Below, piece by piece: positions 1 through 7,823 of a stretch of DNA of 10,615 nt; the first letter of the stretch is position 1; each line of letters begins with the position of its first letter. Origin of the DNA: Bacteroidales bacterium (GTDB lineage: Bacteria; Bacteroidota; Bacteroidia; Bacteroidales; JAOZVK01). A program made the translations under genes and the position numbers. The DNA lies in contig JAOZVK010000157.1 in assembly GCA_029938185.1 (NCBI GenBank), positions 1 through 10,615 on the forward strand. The letters run 5' to 3'. The notes beneath the pieces are model-generated. The model was given only the letters and a program-made list of their open reading frames with translations, did no database searches and was not told where the DNA came from.

Positions 1-2651
1 AATAAATTGACAGTAACTCTGTGCAGTAAAATTAAAGTAACTATTGAGAGCTTACGATTATTTAAAGTATTTTCTAAATCTGTAATATTATTAGGTATCC
101 TTGATTTATCCCCCCAATAAAAAGGAAAAATTATATGATTTTTAGTTTCAATATAATCGGAAGCAAGGTAATCGTCATAAACTGAATTTAAGGTTTTTAA
201 AAATACTTCAGCAAAATCAGTTAAAATTATTTTTATGTCTTTTTTTTCTATTTTGTTTAAAATAATAGAATTTTCGCCAAATCGGATAAAATTCTCATAA
301 TAGTTTATTGCATCTGATAACAATATTTTTTCTGTCTCGTTTAAATTTTCTGAATAATTTTCTTCCGTAAATGGTAGATTATAAATATCTCTTGGTAAAA
401 TAGTAGAATATGATCTCGAAAGTGCTGCTCTATCGCTTGTTACTAAAATTAAAAATTTGTATAAATCAATCTCTTGTTGAATTTTTTGTTGAATTAACTT
501 TAATACATCTTTATTTTCTAAATTAGAATAAATTATAATATTTTCACTTTTAAAGTTACTATCTTTTCTTATATCATCAACATTTTGAAAAATATTATTT
601 TTTAAAGGTTCTTTTCCTACATTTTTTTTTATTGCTAATACTGGAAATTTATTTTTTCTTTTTGATAAAATATTCTCTGATTGTTTTATTTCCAAATATT
701 TTCCAAAAGTAAGTTTTTTATCAAGATATTTTCTTGTAAAATCAAAATGACGAAATCCACCACCAAATAAATTTACTTTCCAGATATATCTATGTATGTA
801 TGATAGTTTTTTTGAAATTTTAAAAAAATCATACTTATCTATTTCAAAAAATGTTTTTTCTTTGGTAGTTTTTGTTCTACGAGTTACCAGATGTAATATT
901 TCGTCAGATTCTGATTTATTATTATTTGCAAAAATAGCAATTGTTGCAACTGTTGCCGAAGGAAATAAAATCCTTCTTAAAGGTGTAAAATCAATTATTA
1001 GTGGTGTATTATGATTTGAAATAAAATATTTATAAAAATTAATACTTTCTTTTTTATGTAAAAAAGTGTCAGCAGGAACTATTAAACATAAATTACCGTT
1101 TGGATTTAACAAATGCATGCTTTCATCTAAAAATAAATATGTTAGTGCATAAGATTCAGGTAATTTACATTTATTTTTATTCACTCTTTTTTTTTCTACA
1201 ATTTTTGCGTCTTTAGTTAAATCGGTAATAAATGGCGGATTTCCAATTACAAGGTCAAAGTCATTATCAATTTTGTTGTTATTTACAAGTTTGAAAAAAT
1301 CACTTTTTATTAGATTTGTTTCTTTTAAATTATCAAACTTAAGGTCTTCCCAAATCACTTTTGTTGAAAGCTGGTCACAAAGTGCAAGTGTTAAACTAAA
1401 TACAGCAACAAGCACAGCTTTTTCATTTTCATCGACACCATAAATATTTTTTTTGAGCAAATTTTGTAAAATAGTTTTTGATGGTTTTTCCCAATTATTT
1501 TTACTTCTCCATCTGAATATTAGTCTTTTATAGGCTTGAACGAGAAATATTCCAGAACCACAAGCAGGGTCAAGTATTTTGAAATTGTTTTTAGTACCTG
1601 TTAGAGGTATTGCTTGGTCGAGTAAAAAATTTACAAGAAACGGTGGTGTGTAAACAACACCTTTACCTTTTTTTTCAATAAACTCTTCGTAAATATTACT
1701 AATAAGTTCGATAGGTAAATCATTGAAACTATATATTTTCCATATTGTTAGCTGACCATCGCTTTCGATTTTCTCATTAAGAAAAATTTTAAATTCAAAA
1801 AGTTTTTTATTTTTTAAAATTTCATTTTCTTCATTTTCTTTTAATTTGAAAATTTCGCCATTAAAATGTTTACTTAAATCACTAAATAATTTAATAATAG
1901 ATTTATTATCATCAAAAACATCTAAAAACTCTTTGGCTTTGTTATTATACTTTTTAAAAAAACCAACAGGAAATACACTATTATTATTTTCATCTTTTCG
2001 TTCTTCAAGATATTTAACAAAAATAGACATTACAAGCAATTTGTCAGCAATTTTATCAGCTAATATCTTACTATTTTTTATTTTTTTTCTAATACCTATT
2101 AAATCCTTTAATAATTTTTCATAGGCACTTTTGCTTGCAACAAAATCTTTTTGATAGTCTTGAATTTCCCAAAAACTACCATTATCAAAATTATCTGCAG
2201 TAAAATGTTCAAACAGTTTTTTTCTTTTATCTTTAATTTTAAAATCTATTTTACCTGCAATTTCTATTTTTTCAAAAATAGTATATTCTTTAAAGCCTCC
2301 TTTTACTTTATTAAAAGTATTATAAATTTTAATATCAGTTTTTGTAAAAACATAAACTAAGGGTACTTGTCCCGAACTCCAAATTCTTCTATTATTTTCA
2401 TAAATATGTTGCTTATCAAAAGGTTTATCAGTATAATCATATATATATATTTGAGCAATAGGAGGTCTATTATTTTCAAAAAAACGAAAATAAACAGCAT
2501 CTACATTAAAACTATCAGCATTTTCGAGTGATAACCTGATGTAATCATTATCACAAATATCTTTATTTTTTACTTCAAATAAATTATTTTTAGTCAATTT
2601 ACTTGATATAAAATTAAATTTTTTAAGTCCTATATTTAATAATTCAGTCAA
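1..2651 (-). CDS. N6-adenine DNA methyltransferase, Eco57I/type IIG-like, 3' end outside window
   Basis: The product probably methylates adenine in a specific DNA sequence as part of a restriction-modification or related defence locus. The minus frame stays open from about 2711 to the window edge, giving about 883 residues without the C-terminus. Counting from a TTG at 2651, a motif X-like YTPPF precedes motif I, DPACGSG, at about 361-367. An acidic strand follows (IYGVDENEKAV), then the catalytic motif IV NPPF at about 471-474 in DFDLVIGNPPF. The N-terminal 200 residues (for example VDAVYFRFFENN and AQIYIYD) resemble the degenerate nuclease-like front of type IIG enzymes, but I cannot name catalytic residues. 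The part after about 600 should be the target-recognition region. There is no in-frame ATG before 2030 (about residue 208, MSIFVKYLEER), yet the sequence before it looks coding, so the start is probably TTG at 2651 or 2597. BREX PglX or DISARM methylases are alternatives; the missing neighbours would decide. Confidence 0.85.
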   Translation of the reverse strand, partial: MTELLNIGLKKFNFISSKLTKNNLFEVKNKDICDNDYIRLSLENADSFNVDAVYFRFFENNRPPIAQIYIYDYTDKPFDKQHIYENNRRIWSSGQVPLVYVFTKTDIKIYNTFNKVKGGFKEYTIFEKIEIAGKIDFKIKDKRKKLFEHFTADNFDNGSFWEIQDYQKDFVASKSAYEKLLKDLIGIRKKIKNSKILADKIADKLLVMSIFVKYLEERKDENNNSVFPVGFFKKYNNKAKEFLDVFDDNKSIIKLFSDLSKHFNGEIFKLKENEENEILKNKKLFEFKIFLNEKIESDGQLTIWKIYSFNDLPIELISNIYEEFIEKKGKGVVYTPPFLVNFLLDQAIPLTGTKNNFKILDPACGSGIFLVQAYKRLIFRWRSKNNWEKPSKTILQNLLKKNIYGVDENEKAVLVAVFSLTLALCDQLSTKVIWEDLKFDNLKETNLIKSDFFKLVNNNKIDNDFDLVIGNPPFITDLTKDAKIVEKKRVNKNKCKLPESYALTYLFLDESMHLLNPNGNLCLIVPADTFLHKKESINFYKYFISNHNTPLIIDFTPLRRILFPSATVATIAIFANNNKSESDEILHLVTRRTKTTKEKTFFEIDKYDFFKISKKLSYIHRYIWKVNLFGGGFRHFDFTRKYLDKKLTFGKYLEIKQSENILSKRKNKFPVLAIKKNVGKEPLKNNIFQNVDDIRKDSNFKSENIIIYSNLENKDVLKLIQQKIQQEIDLYKFLILVTSDRAALSRSYSTILPRDIYNLPFTEENYSENLNETEKILLSDAINYYENFIRFGENSIILNKIEKKDIKIILTDFAEVFLKTLNSVYDDYLASDYIETKNHIIFPFYWGDKSRIPNNITDLENTLNNRKLSIVTLILLHRVTVNL

Positions 2652-2697
2652 AATATGTAAAAAATTTTGTATTAATGCTTCGTATAGATAAAATAAG

Positions 2698-2722
2698 TAA
2701 TTAACAATGGATAATTAACAAT
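2698..2722. repeat. 11-bp direct repeat upstream of the methylase gene
   Basis: TAATTAACAAT occurs twice, at 2698-2708 and 2712-2722, separated by GGA, a period of 14 bp. It lies about 50 bp upstream of the probable methylase start. It could be a pair of regulator sites, but such AT-rich repeats also arise by chance in this composition. No matching regulator gene is visible. Confidence 0.4.
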
Positions 2723-2863
2723 TTTGCTTACGCTTGATAAACAGCATAATAAAAAAAACAAAAGTGTTGTTTTTATATATCGACCTACTTAATAAGCTGT
2801 ATTAATTATGTATTTCAAATTGTTTACAATCTTAAAATAAAAAATTGGGCTACCCGTCAGAAG

Positions 2864-2938
2864 TTTGACAGTCTTGTTTATCAGGTATTTTGTAACAGGA
2901 TAAAAATCAATCCTGTTAATCCTGTAAATCTTGTCAAA
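2864..2938. repeat. Imperfect palindromic repeat element with AACAGGAT core
   Basis: The ends are TTTGACA (2864-2870) and TGTCAAA (2932-2938). In the centre AACAGGAT (2894-2901) pairs with ATCCTGTT (2910-2917) across an 8-base loop. The right arm also contains a 9-bp tandem repeat, AATCCTGTT then AATCCTGTA (2909-2926). From memory this resembles the acaggatttacaggattaac repeats scattered through many bacterial genomes, including Bacteroidota. Its role here is unknown; it could be a REP-like or MITE-like element, or an RNA hairpin. Confidence 0.65.
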
Positions 2939-3003
2939 AAATAAAATAATGTCCAATACTATACGTGTAGCCAAAAATTGCATATTGTATGCATAATAAA
3001 GCT

Positions 3004-3021
3004 AAAAAGGCTCGAAGAGCC
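3004..3021 (-). terminator. Rho-independent terminator of the DUF4139 gene
   Basis: Read on the minus strand, a 5-bp GC-rich stem GGCTC-TTC-GAGCC (3021-3009) is followed directly by TTTTT (3008-3004). It begins four bases after the stop codon at 3026-3028. The stem-loop plus U-tract is a standard intrinsic terminator layout. Confidence 0.72.
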
Positions 3022-3025
3022 AAAT

Positions 3026-4591
3026 TTATCTTCGTACATAAATTTTATAGGTGTAAGTAATTGTTTTTTTTCCACCCGGTTTTAGTTTCACATCCCACCT
3101 TGTGTCATTTAGTTTATTTTTACTATTCCATGATTTTAGCTTACTGGTTTTTTTGTGAAGATGACTTGATTTTAAAATTTCACCTGTTATCATTCTTTTT
3201 ATTTCTAAGTTAATAGCTTTATTTTTAAAATTTTCTATCCTAATTTCACTTTCTACAGTAATTAAATCATGATATTCAATAGCTCTCTCTTTTCGGCTTA
3301 TTTCTTTTTCATTATCAATTACCGAAATATCAGGCGAAATAGTTGTTTTAACAGTTGTTTTTATACCCGAAGGTGTATAGTATAAATAGTTTTGACTAAC
3401 AGGTTTATAGTAATTATTCTCTCTTCTCATAATAAATGCAACACCAGTTGTAAAAGGTGTTTTAGTAATGTTTTTGAAACGCATGGAATGCCATACCTTA
3501 TTTTGCGACGAATTTGAAGACGAATTGTTATACCTTCTGTAATTGTTTGTATTTTCCGATAAATCAACAGAATATATTTGCTCAAATTCTACATTACACG
3601 AAAGTAGTTCAAAGAAAGCACGTTCTTTAGCTTTAAGATTTACATTAGGAATTTTATAGAAAAACAAGCCTTCATCGGTGCTACCTTTTGCTTTAAAGGT
3701 ACTTTCATTGTCTGACGATTCATTTGAATTATTGGAATAATTATACATTGATTGAGAAGTAACAGCATTCGACATACTTATTCGCTGCCTTCTTTGCGAA
3801 CTATTTCCATTTATTGACCTTATAAAATCTTCAACTTTTTGTCCTGATGTAAAAGAAGCCTCAACATGTGAAAATGAAAATGATGGAACACCTACAACAA
3901 AATTAATATCAGTATTTTCAATGTCTTCAATATCATTTACAACATTGGCTCTTAGGCTTATTTCAGCTTTATTTTCGCCTGTAACTCGAATATAGTAATT
4001 TGGAGTCCATGTAATGCCTTTTTGCATATACATTAAACTTATTTTCTGATTATTTTGGGCTTTTGCCAAATCAATTTTTATCATATCCGATACTTTTTTC
4101 TCCTGATATGATAACAAAGGGCGTGATTTAAATGTAATATTTTTAACCTTTGCTGGACTAGTTGTAATCCATGTATCTTTTGTTTTAAACACAAGCAAAT
4201 CAGATTTTAATATTTCAATTTTACCTGTTTGTGCTTTATTATAGTCCTCAATTGTGAGCGACATTGTTTTTGTTTTATTAGCCAACATCATTGAGTATAT
4301 ATTTTCAGCTTTTTGATTGGTTTGCAAAGTGTCTGAATATGTTCCTATTTTCTTAATTTCGTTATTATCAGCATTGAACCAAATTGTACCAAAAAGTACT
4401 TTATTTTCCGAAATTGGTAGTTTTGTTATTATTCTTTTATCCTTGTCAGTGTTACTAACAATTTCTTTTTGGAAAAATGCTGTTCCGTTTTTAAAAACTG
4501 ATACTGATTTAGTTTTAAACTTATCATTTGGAGAAAATGGTTCCTGTCCAGAAAAAAACAAGTAAACTGCCAATATTAATAATTTTTTCAT
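3026..4591 (-). CDS. Exported DUF4139 (mucoidy inhibitor MuiA-like) protein
   Basis: The 521-residue protein starts with a short signal-peptide-like segment (MKKLLILAVYLFFSG) without a lipobox cysteine, so it is probably periplasmic or loosely surface-associated. An N-terminal part (about 25-190) is followed by the hallmark of DUF4139: GITWTPNYYIRV at 192-203 and LRANVVNDIEDIENTDIN at 213-230, then GVPSF. A Ser/Asn-rich low-complexity insert spans about 262-300, with a second at 350-363. The end (KLKPGGKKTITYTYKIYV) fits the final beta strands of the family. The molecular function of the family is not established; the MuiA name comes from an effect on mucoidy. I chose the ATG at 4591 over one 18 codons upstream (4645) because it gives the signal peptide at the N-terminus and leaves room for the candidate promoter at 4629-4658. 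The gene is monocistronic in appearance. Confidence 0.85.
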   Translation of the reverse strand: MKKLLILAVYLFFSGQEPFSPNDKFKTKSVSVFKNGTAFFQKEIVSNTDKDKRIITKLPISENKVLFGTIWFNADNNEIKKIGTYSDTLQTNQKAENIYSMMLANKTKTMSLTIEDYNKAQTGKIEILKSDLLVFKTKDTWITTSPAKVKNITFKSRPLLSYQEKKVSDMIKIDLAKAQNNQKISLMYMQKGITWTPNYYIRVTGENKAEISLRANVVNDIEDIENTDINFVVGVPSFSFSHVEASFTSGQKVEDFIRSINGNSSQRRQRISMSNAVTSQSMYNYSNNSNESSDNESTFKAKGSTDEGLFFYKIPNVNLKAKERAFFELLSCNVEFEQIYSVDLSENTNNYRRYNNSSSNSSQNKVWHSMRFKNITKTPFTTGVAFIMRRENNYYKPVSQNYLYYTPSGIKTTVKTTISPDISVIDNEKEISRKERAIEYHDLITVESEIRIENFKNKAINLEIKRMITGEILKSSHLHKKTSKLKSWNSKNKLNDTRWDVKLKPGGKKTITYTYKIYVRR

Positions 4592-4628
4592 GTGTATATT
4601 ATTTAAAAGTAAGGTGTAAATAGTATTA

Positions 4629-4658
4629 CAAAAGTTATTTGGCATTTATTTTTCACAA
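4629..4658 (-). promoter_or_regulatory. Candidate Bacteroidota-type promoter for the DUF4139 gene
   Basis: On the minus strand TTG (4658-4656) and TAACTTTTG (4637-4629) are separated by 18 bases. This resembles the TTTG/TAnnTTTG promoter of Bacteroidota with one extra base in the downstream box. It would give a leader of about 30 nucleotides before the ATG at 4591. The match is imperfect. Confidence 0.3.
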
Positions 4659-4686
4659 TTAACTATATAATGGTAGTTTGTGAAAA
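4650..4686. promoter_or_regulatory. 9-bp inverted repeat, possible operator
   Basis: TTTTCACAA (4650-4658) and TTGTGAAAA (4678-4686) form a perfect inverted repeat with a 19-base spacer. It overlaps the upstream box of the candidate promoter of the DUF4139 gene, so it could bind a dimeric regulator. It could also simply be part of the transcript end of the kinase gene. Confidence 0.35.
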
Positions 4687-4688
4687 TA

Positions 4689-4720
4689 CGTAAGCCACAT
4701 TAAATTAGGTCGAAGACCTT
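4689..4720 (-). terminator. Hairpin after the kinase gene, member of a dispersed repeat family
   Basis: On the minus strand AGGTC-TTC-GACCT (4719-4707) forms a 5-bp stem 18 bases after the kinase stop codon. It is followed by AATTTAATG rather than a clean U-tract, then GGCTTACG. The same sequence, slightly varied, follows the peptidase gene at 9320-9350 and recurs at 7775-7805. Position suggests transcript termination or 3'-end protection; the weak T-tract lowers confidence. Confidence 0.5.
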
Positions 4721-4737
4721 ACTATTAATAAAATACC

Positions 4738-7614
4738 TTATTTAAGATACTTTGAAAGTATTTCAGCAAAAAGTTTAATATTTATAGGTTTTGAAACAAA
4801 TTCATCACAGCCTGCTTTTAGAGCATTGCTTTTATCTTCAGTTGTTGAGAATGCAGTTTGTGCAATAATTGGTAATTTAGGTCTAAATGATTTTATAAGC
4901 ATGCTTGCTTCAAAACCATTCATTATGGGCATTTTTAAATCCATTAAAACTAGGGTAATATCATTTTTCTCTTTGCATATCTCCACAGCTTCCTTTCCAT
5001 TTTTTGCATGTATAACTTTAATTTTTTTATTATAATCATTAATTAATATTTCTAAATAAAGATAGTTGATATTCTCATCTTCTACTACTAATACAGTGTA
5101 TTTATTTTTTTTGTTAGAGATTTTTTTATTTTTTATTTTACTATCCAATAATACAGGTTTATAAGGAATTGTAATATAAAAAATAGCTCCTTTACCTTTT
5201 TCAGATTCTACAGATATTTTACCTCCAATTAACTCTATATTTTCTTTTGCAATTGATAAACCCAGTCCCAAGCCTCCTCTTTTTTGTGTTATATCTTTTT
5301 CTTCTTGAGAAAAGCGTTTAAAAATAATTTTTTGTTTTTCAGGTCTAATACCTATTCCAGTGTCTTTCACATATATTTGTAATTTATTATCTACAAGATT
5401 GTAACCAAATTCAATATATCCACTATTTGTAAATTTAATAGCATTATTAATCAAGTTACTTATTACTTTGTTTAGTATATTTTTATCAGTAATTATAATA
5501 CTTTTTTTATTAGATAATCCTTTTTTAAGATATAATGGAATTTTGTTTTCTTTGGCTTTAACTTCAAAAACAGAAAACAATTCTGTTAAAAAATTATTTA
5601 AAGAAAGTTTTTCTTCAAAAGTTTTAACTTGTTTTGTACCTAATTTTGATATTTCCAAAATATCATCAATAATTTGTAATAATTGATTACCGCTACTATG
5701 AATTATTTTTATAAAATATTTACGTTTTTCATTTGATAAATTCTCTTTAGCTAATAAACTCGAAAAACCTAAAATTCCATTCATTGGAGTTCTTATTTCA
5801 TGAGACATATTGTTTATAAATTCAGTTTTCAATCTGTCACTTTCTTCTGCTCTTTTTTTTGCAGAAATTAATTTTTTATTTATTAAACTAATTTCTTTAT
5901 TATTTTCTAATAGTTCATCGTTTGTAGCAATATATTTTTCATTTAAAGCAATATATTTATTATTTTGTTCTTTTAATTTTTGTTCTATATTTATGTGTAA
6001 AGTAATATCTAATGCCATACCTATTATTCCAGAAATATTACCTTCTGAATCTAAGTTAGGTGAAAAGAAAGCTTCAAAAAAAAGTTCATCTAATTTTATA
6101 ACACCTTCAAATGTAGTTCCATTTAAAGCCATTTTTATATTATCAATTATAATTGGATAATCTTTATATAAGTCAAATACTGATAAACCGACTACTTCAC
6201 CAGACTTTAACCCTAATGTTTTCAGCATTTTACCTTCTGATAAAAGCATTTTGCCATTTATATCTATCATAAAAATAATAGGGGTACTATTAGTCACAAT
6301 AGTTCGAAAGCGAGCTTCGCTTTCTTTAAAAGAATCTTCTATTTTTTTGTGTTCAGTAATATCTTTGTTTACTCCCCTGTAACCAATAAGATTGTTCCTT
6401 TTGTCGAAAATAGGTCTACCGTTTGTCTGATTACATACTAAGTGTCCGTTTTTATGAATTGTCCAATTCTCAAAATCTATAACTTTCTTTTGCTTTGAAA
6501 TAGTTTCAGAGAAATAAAGAATAACCCTTTGTTTTTCTGCATCATGCATTAAATCAAAGAGAGGTTTACCTATGATTTCACTTGGTTCGTAACCAAGTAT
6601 AGATTTTATTTTTCCTGATACATAGGTAAAATTACCACTATTGTCTACTTCCCAAAGCCAATCATTGCTAATCAAGATGATGTCTTTTAGTCTTTTTTCT
6701 TTTTCCTCAATTTTTTGTACGGCTGCTAATAATTCCTTATTAGTTTCTTTTAAACTATCAGTAGTTGCAAGCAATTCTTCGTTGGTAGCATGTAGTTCTT
6801 GCTCCGTATCTTTTCTTATTGTAATGTCTTCTTTAATTGCTAAATAGTTTATTATTTCATTTTTGTCATTTTTTATAGGAGTAATAGTAACTTGTTCCCA
6901 AAACAAATTACCATATTTTGTTTTATTACAAAATTCACCTTTCCATATTTCTCCTTTTGTAATAGTTTTCCATAAATCTATATAATATTGTAATGCTTGT
7001 TTTTGGGCATTAAGTATTCTTGGGTTTTTGCCTTTTACTTCATTTTCTGTATAGCCAGTTATATCCAAAAATTTTGAGTTAACATACTCAATATTACCAT
7101 CTAAATCGGTAATAATAATAGAGTTTGCACTTTGTTCTACAGCTACCGATAGTTTTTTTATTTCTTTTTGTGAGTTTACTTGTTCGGTTATATCATTTGT
7201 GAAAAGTACAAAACCGACAAGTTTTTCTTTGAAATCCCAAATCCCACTTACTATTGATTTAAAATGCTTTATACCTTCATCTGTATTACTATTTACATAA
7301 TATTCATATTTTCCTTTTTCACGAACAATTTTAATAGCATTTTCTATTTTCGAAAATTCAATATTTTCCATAGCATGAATCTCTGTCAGATTTTTTCCTA
7401 TTATATCATTTTTTTTATATCCAAAAATATGTTCAGCCCTACTATTAAAATAAGTAATATTCAAATTAATATCTGTTGCAGCAACAGACATTTCGGTTGA
7501 AGAATGAAGAATATTATCTAACAATGCTTGTGTTGTTTTTGAATTATCAGCTAATTCTTTTCGTAGTTTTTTTAGCTCTTTCTCTAACTCTTGATATGTT
7601 GGTTTTTTGCTCAT
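4738..7614 (-). CDS. Soluble four-PAS hybrid histidine kinase with C-terminal receiver
   Basis: The 958-residue protein should autophosphorylate on histidine in response to a cytoplasmic signal and pass phosphate to its own receiver. A short coiled coil (MSKKPTYQELEKELKKL) leads into PAS domains at about 34-144, 157-266, 309-420 and 433-539, with coiled-coil linkers at 267-311 and 540-593. HisKA carries SHEIRTPMNG with phospho-acceptor His605. The ATPase domain (about 703-819) shows the N box (SNLINNAIKF, Asn720 and Asn724), DTGIGI (Asp751) and GGLGLGLSIAKENIE. The receiver (839-956) has the acidic pair Glu845/Asp846, phospho-acceptor Asp892 in LMDLKMP, Thr920 and Lys942 in VSKP. No membrane segment is visible, so sensing is internal (redox, ligand or partner protein). 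I prefer the ATG at 7614 over one seven codons upstream because such kinases commonly open with MSKKPTYxELE. No response regulator or phosphotransfer gene adjoins, so the output is unknown. Confidence 0.93.
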   Translation of the reverse strand: MSKKPTYQELEKELKKLRKELADNSKTTQALLDNILHSSTEMSVAATDINLNITYFNSRAEHIFGYKKNDIIGKNLTEIHAMENIEFSKIENAIKIVREKGKYEYYVNSNTDEGIKHFKSIVSGIWDFKEKLVGFVLFTNDITEQVNSQKEIKKLSVAVEQSANSIIITDLDGNIEYVNSKFLDITGYTENEVKGKNPRILNAQKQALQYYIDLWKTITKGEIWKGEFCNKTKYGNLFWEQVTITPIKNDKNEIINYLAIKEDITIRKDTEQELHATNEELLATTDSLKETNKELLAAVQKIEEKEKRLKDIILISNDWLWEVDNSGNFTYVSGKIKSILGYEPSEIIGKPLFDLMHDAEKQRVILYFSETISKQKKVIDFENWTIHKNGHLVCNQTNGRPIFDKRNNLIGYRGVNKDITEHKKIEDSFKESEARFRTIVTNSTPIIFMIDINGKMLLSEGKMLKTLGLKSGEVVGLSVFDLYKDYPIIIDNIKMALNGTTFEGVIKLDELFFEAFFSPNLDSEGNISGIIGMALDITLHINIEQKLKEQNNKYIALNEKYIATNDELLENNKEISLINKKLISAKKRAEESDRLKTEFINNMSHEIRTPMNGILGFSSLLAKENLSNEKRKYFIKIIHSSGNQLLQIIDDILEISKLGTKQVKTFEEKLSLNNFLTELFSVFEVKAKENKIPLYLKKGLSNKKSIIITDKNILNKVISNLINNAIKFTNSGYIEFGYNLVDNKLQIYVKDTGIGIRPEKQKIIFKRFSQEEKDITQKRGGLGLGLSIAKENIELIGGKISVESEKGKGAIFYITIPYKPVLLDSKIKNKKISNKKNKYTVLVVEDENINYLYLEILINDYNKKIKVIHAKNGKEAVEICKEKNDITLVLMDLKMPIMNGFEASMLIKSFRPKLPIIAQTAFSTTEDKSNALKAGCDEFVSKPINIKLFAEILSKYLK

Positions 7615-7698
7615 TACTTTATTAGATGTAAACAATTGTATACAAAGGCTATGATAGTCATTTTTTTATAAATCAATACTTGTACAAAATTTAAAATA

Positions 7699-7706
7699 CA
7701 AATATA
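7699..7706 (-). promoter_or_regulatory. Candidate -7 box for the kinase gene
   Basis: On the minus strand TATATTTG (7706-7699) matches the Bacteroidota TAnnTTTG box and lies 84 bases before the ATG at 7614. I see no good TTG partner at the usual distance upstream, so this is a weak call. Confidence 0.3.
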
Positions 7707-7732
7707 GTCAATATTATTAGTTTTTGTGTTCA

Positions 7733-7759
7733 TTGTTATATAAAAAAACAATACATTTG
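7733..7759 (+). promoter_or_regulatory. Candidate Bacteroidota-type promoter for the PBP4-like gene
   Basis: TACATTTG (7752-7759) matches TAnnTTTG exactly. A TTG at 7733-7735 lies 16 bases upstream, slightly closer than usual, and TTTG at 7723-7726 is slightly too far. The leader to the ATG at 7824 would be about 60 nucleotides and would include the hairpin-family copy at 7775-7805. Confidence 0.4.
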
Positions 7760-7774
7760 TTTCCATAACAGAAT

Positions 7775-7805
7775 GCGTAAGCAAGATTAAAAAGGTCGAA
7801 AACCC
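7775..7805 (-). repeat. Diverged copy of the GGTC-GAA-GACC hairpin element
   Basis: The plus strand reads GCGTAAGC, an A-rich spacer with ATTAAAA, then AGGTCGAAAACCC. This closely follows the element at 4689-4720 (CGTAAGC, ATTAAATT, AGGTCGAAGACCT). Here the stem is weakened to GGT/ACC. It lies in the putative 5' leader of the peptidase gene and in reverse orientation to it, unlike the other copies, which follow genes. Confidence 0.5.
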
Positions 7806-7823
7806 AAATATTATTTTTATATT

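Larger units (their letters stand above)
2652..3003. other. Intergenic stretch without a supported gene
   Basis: This AT-rich gap separates the methylase start from the terminator of the DUF4139 gene. It holds the 11-bp direct repeat near 2700, a GCTTACGC copy at 2725-2732, a weak A-rich/T-rich hairpin around 2751-2775 (AAAACAA/TTGTTTT) and the palindromic element at 2864-2938. A 64-codon minus-strand reading frame crosses the palindrome but reads like translated repeat and resembles no family I know. Confidence 0.6.

Noticed and set aside
796..2360. Several plus-strand frames (near 796, 1846 and 2151)
   Set aside because: They are antisense to the methylase frame, which carries recognisable motifs X, I and IV in a single register.
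1..2651. Naming the methylase as BREX PglX or DISARM DrmMI
   Set aside because: Motifs are shared by all these families, and none of the partner genes (PglZ, BrxC, DrmA, DrmB) is in the window.
2751..2775. A-rich/T-rich hairpin as a terminator
   Set aside because: The stem is entirely A/T apart from one base pair, and no gene ends just before it on either strand.
2789..2983. A 64-codon minus-strand reading frame
   Set aside because: It runs straight through the palindromic repeat and translates its arms; no family resemblance, and it lies after the terminator of the upstream gene.
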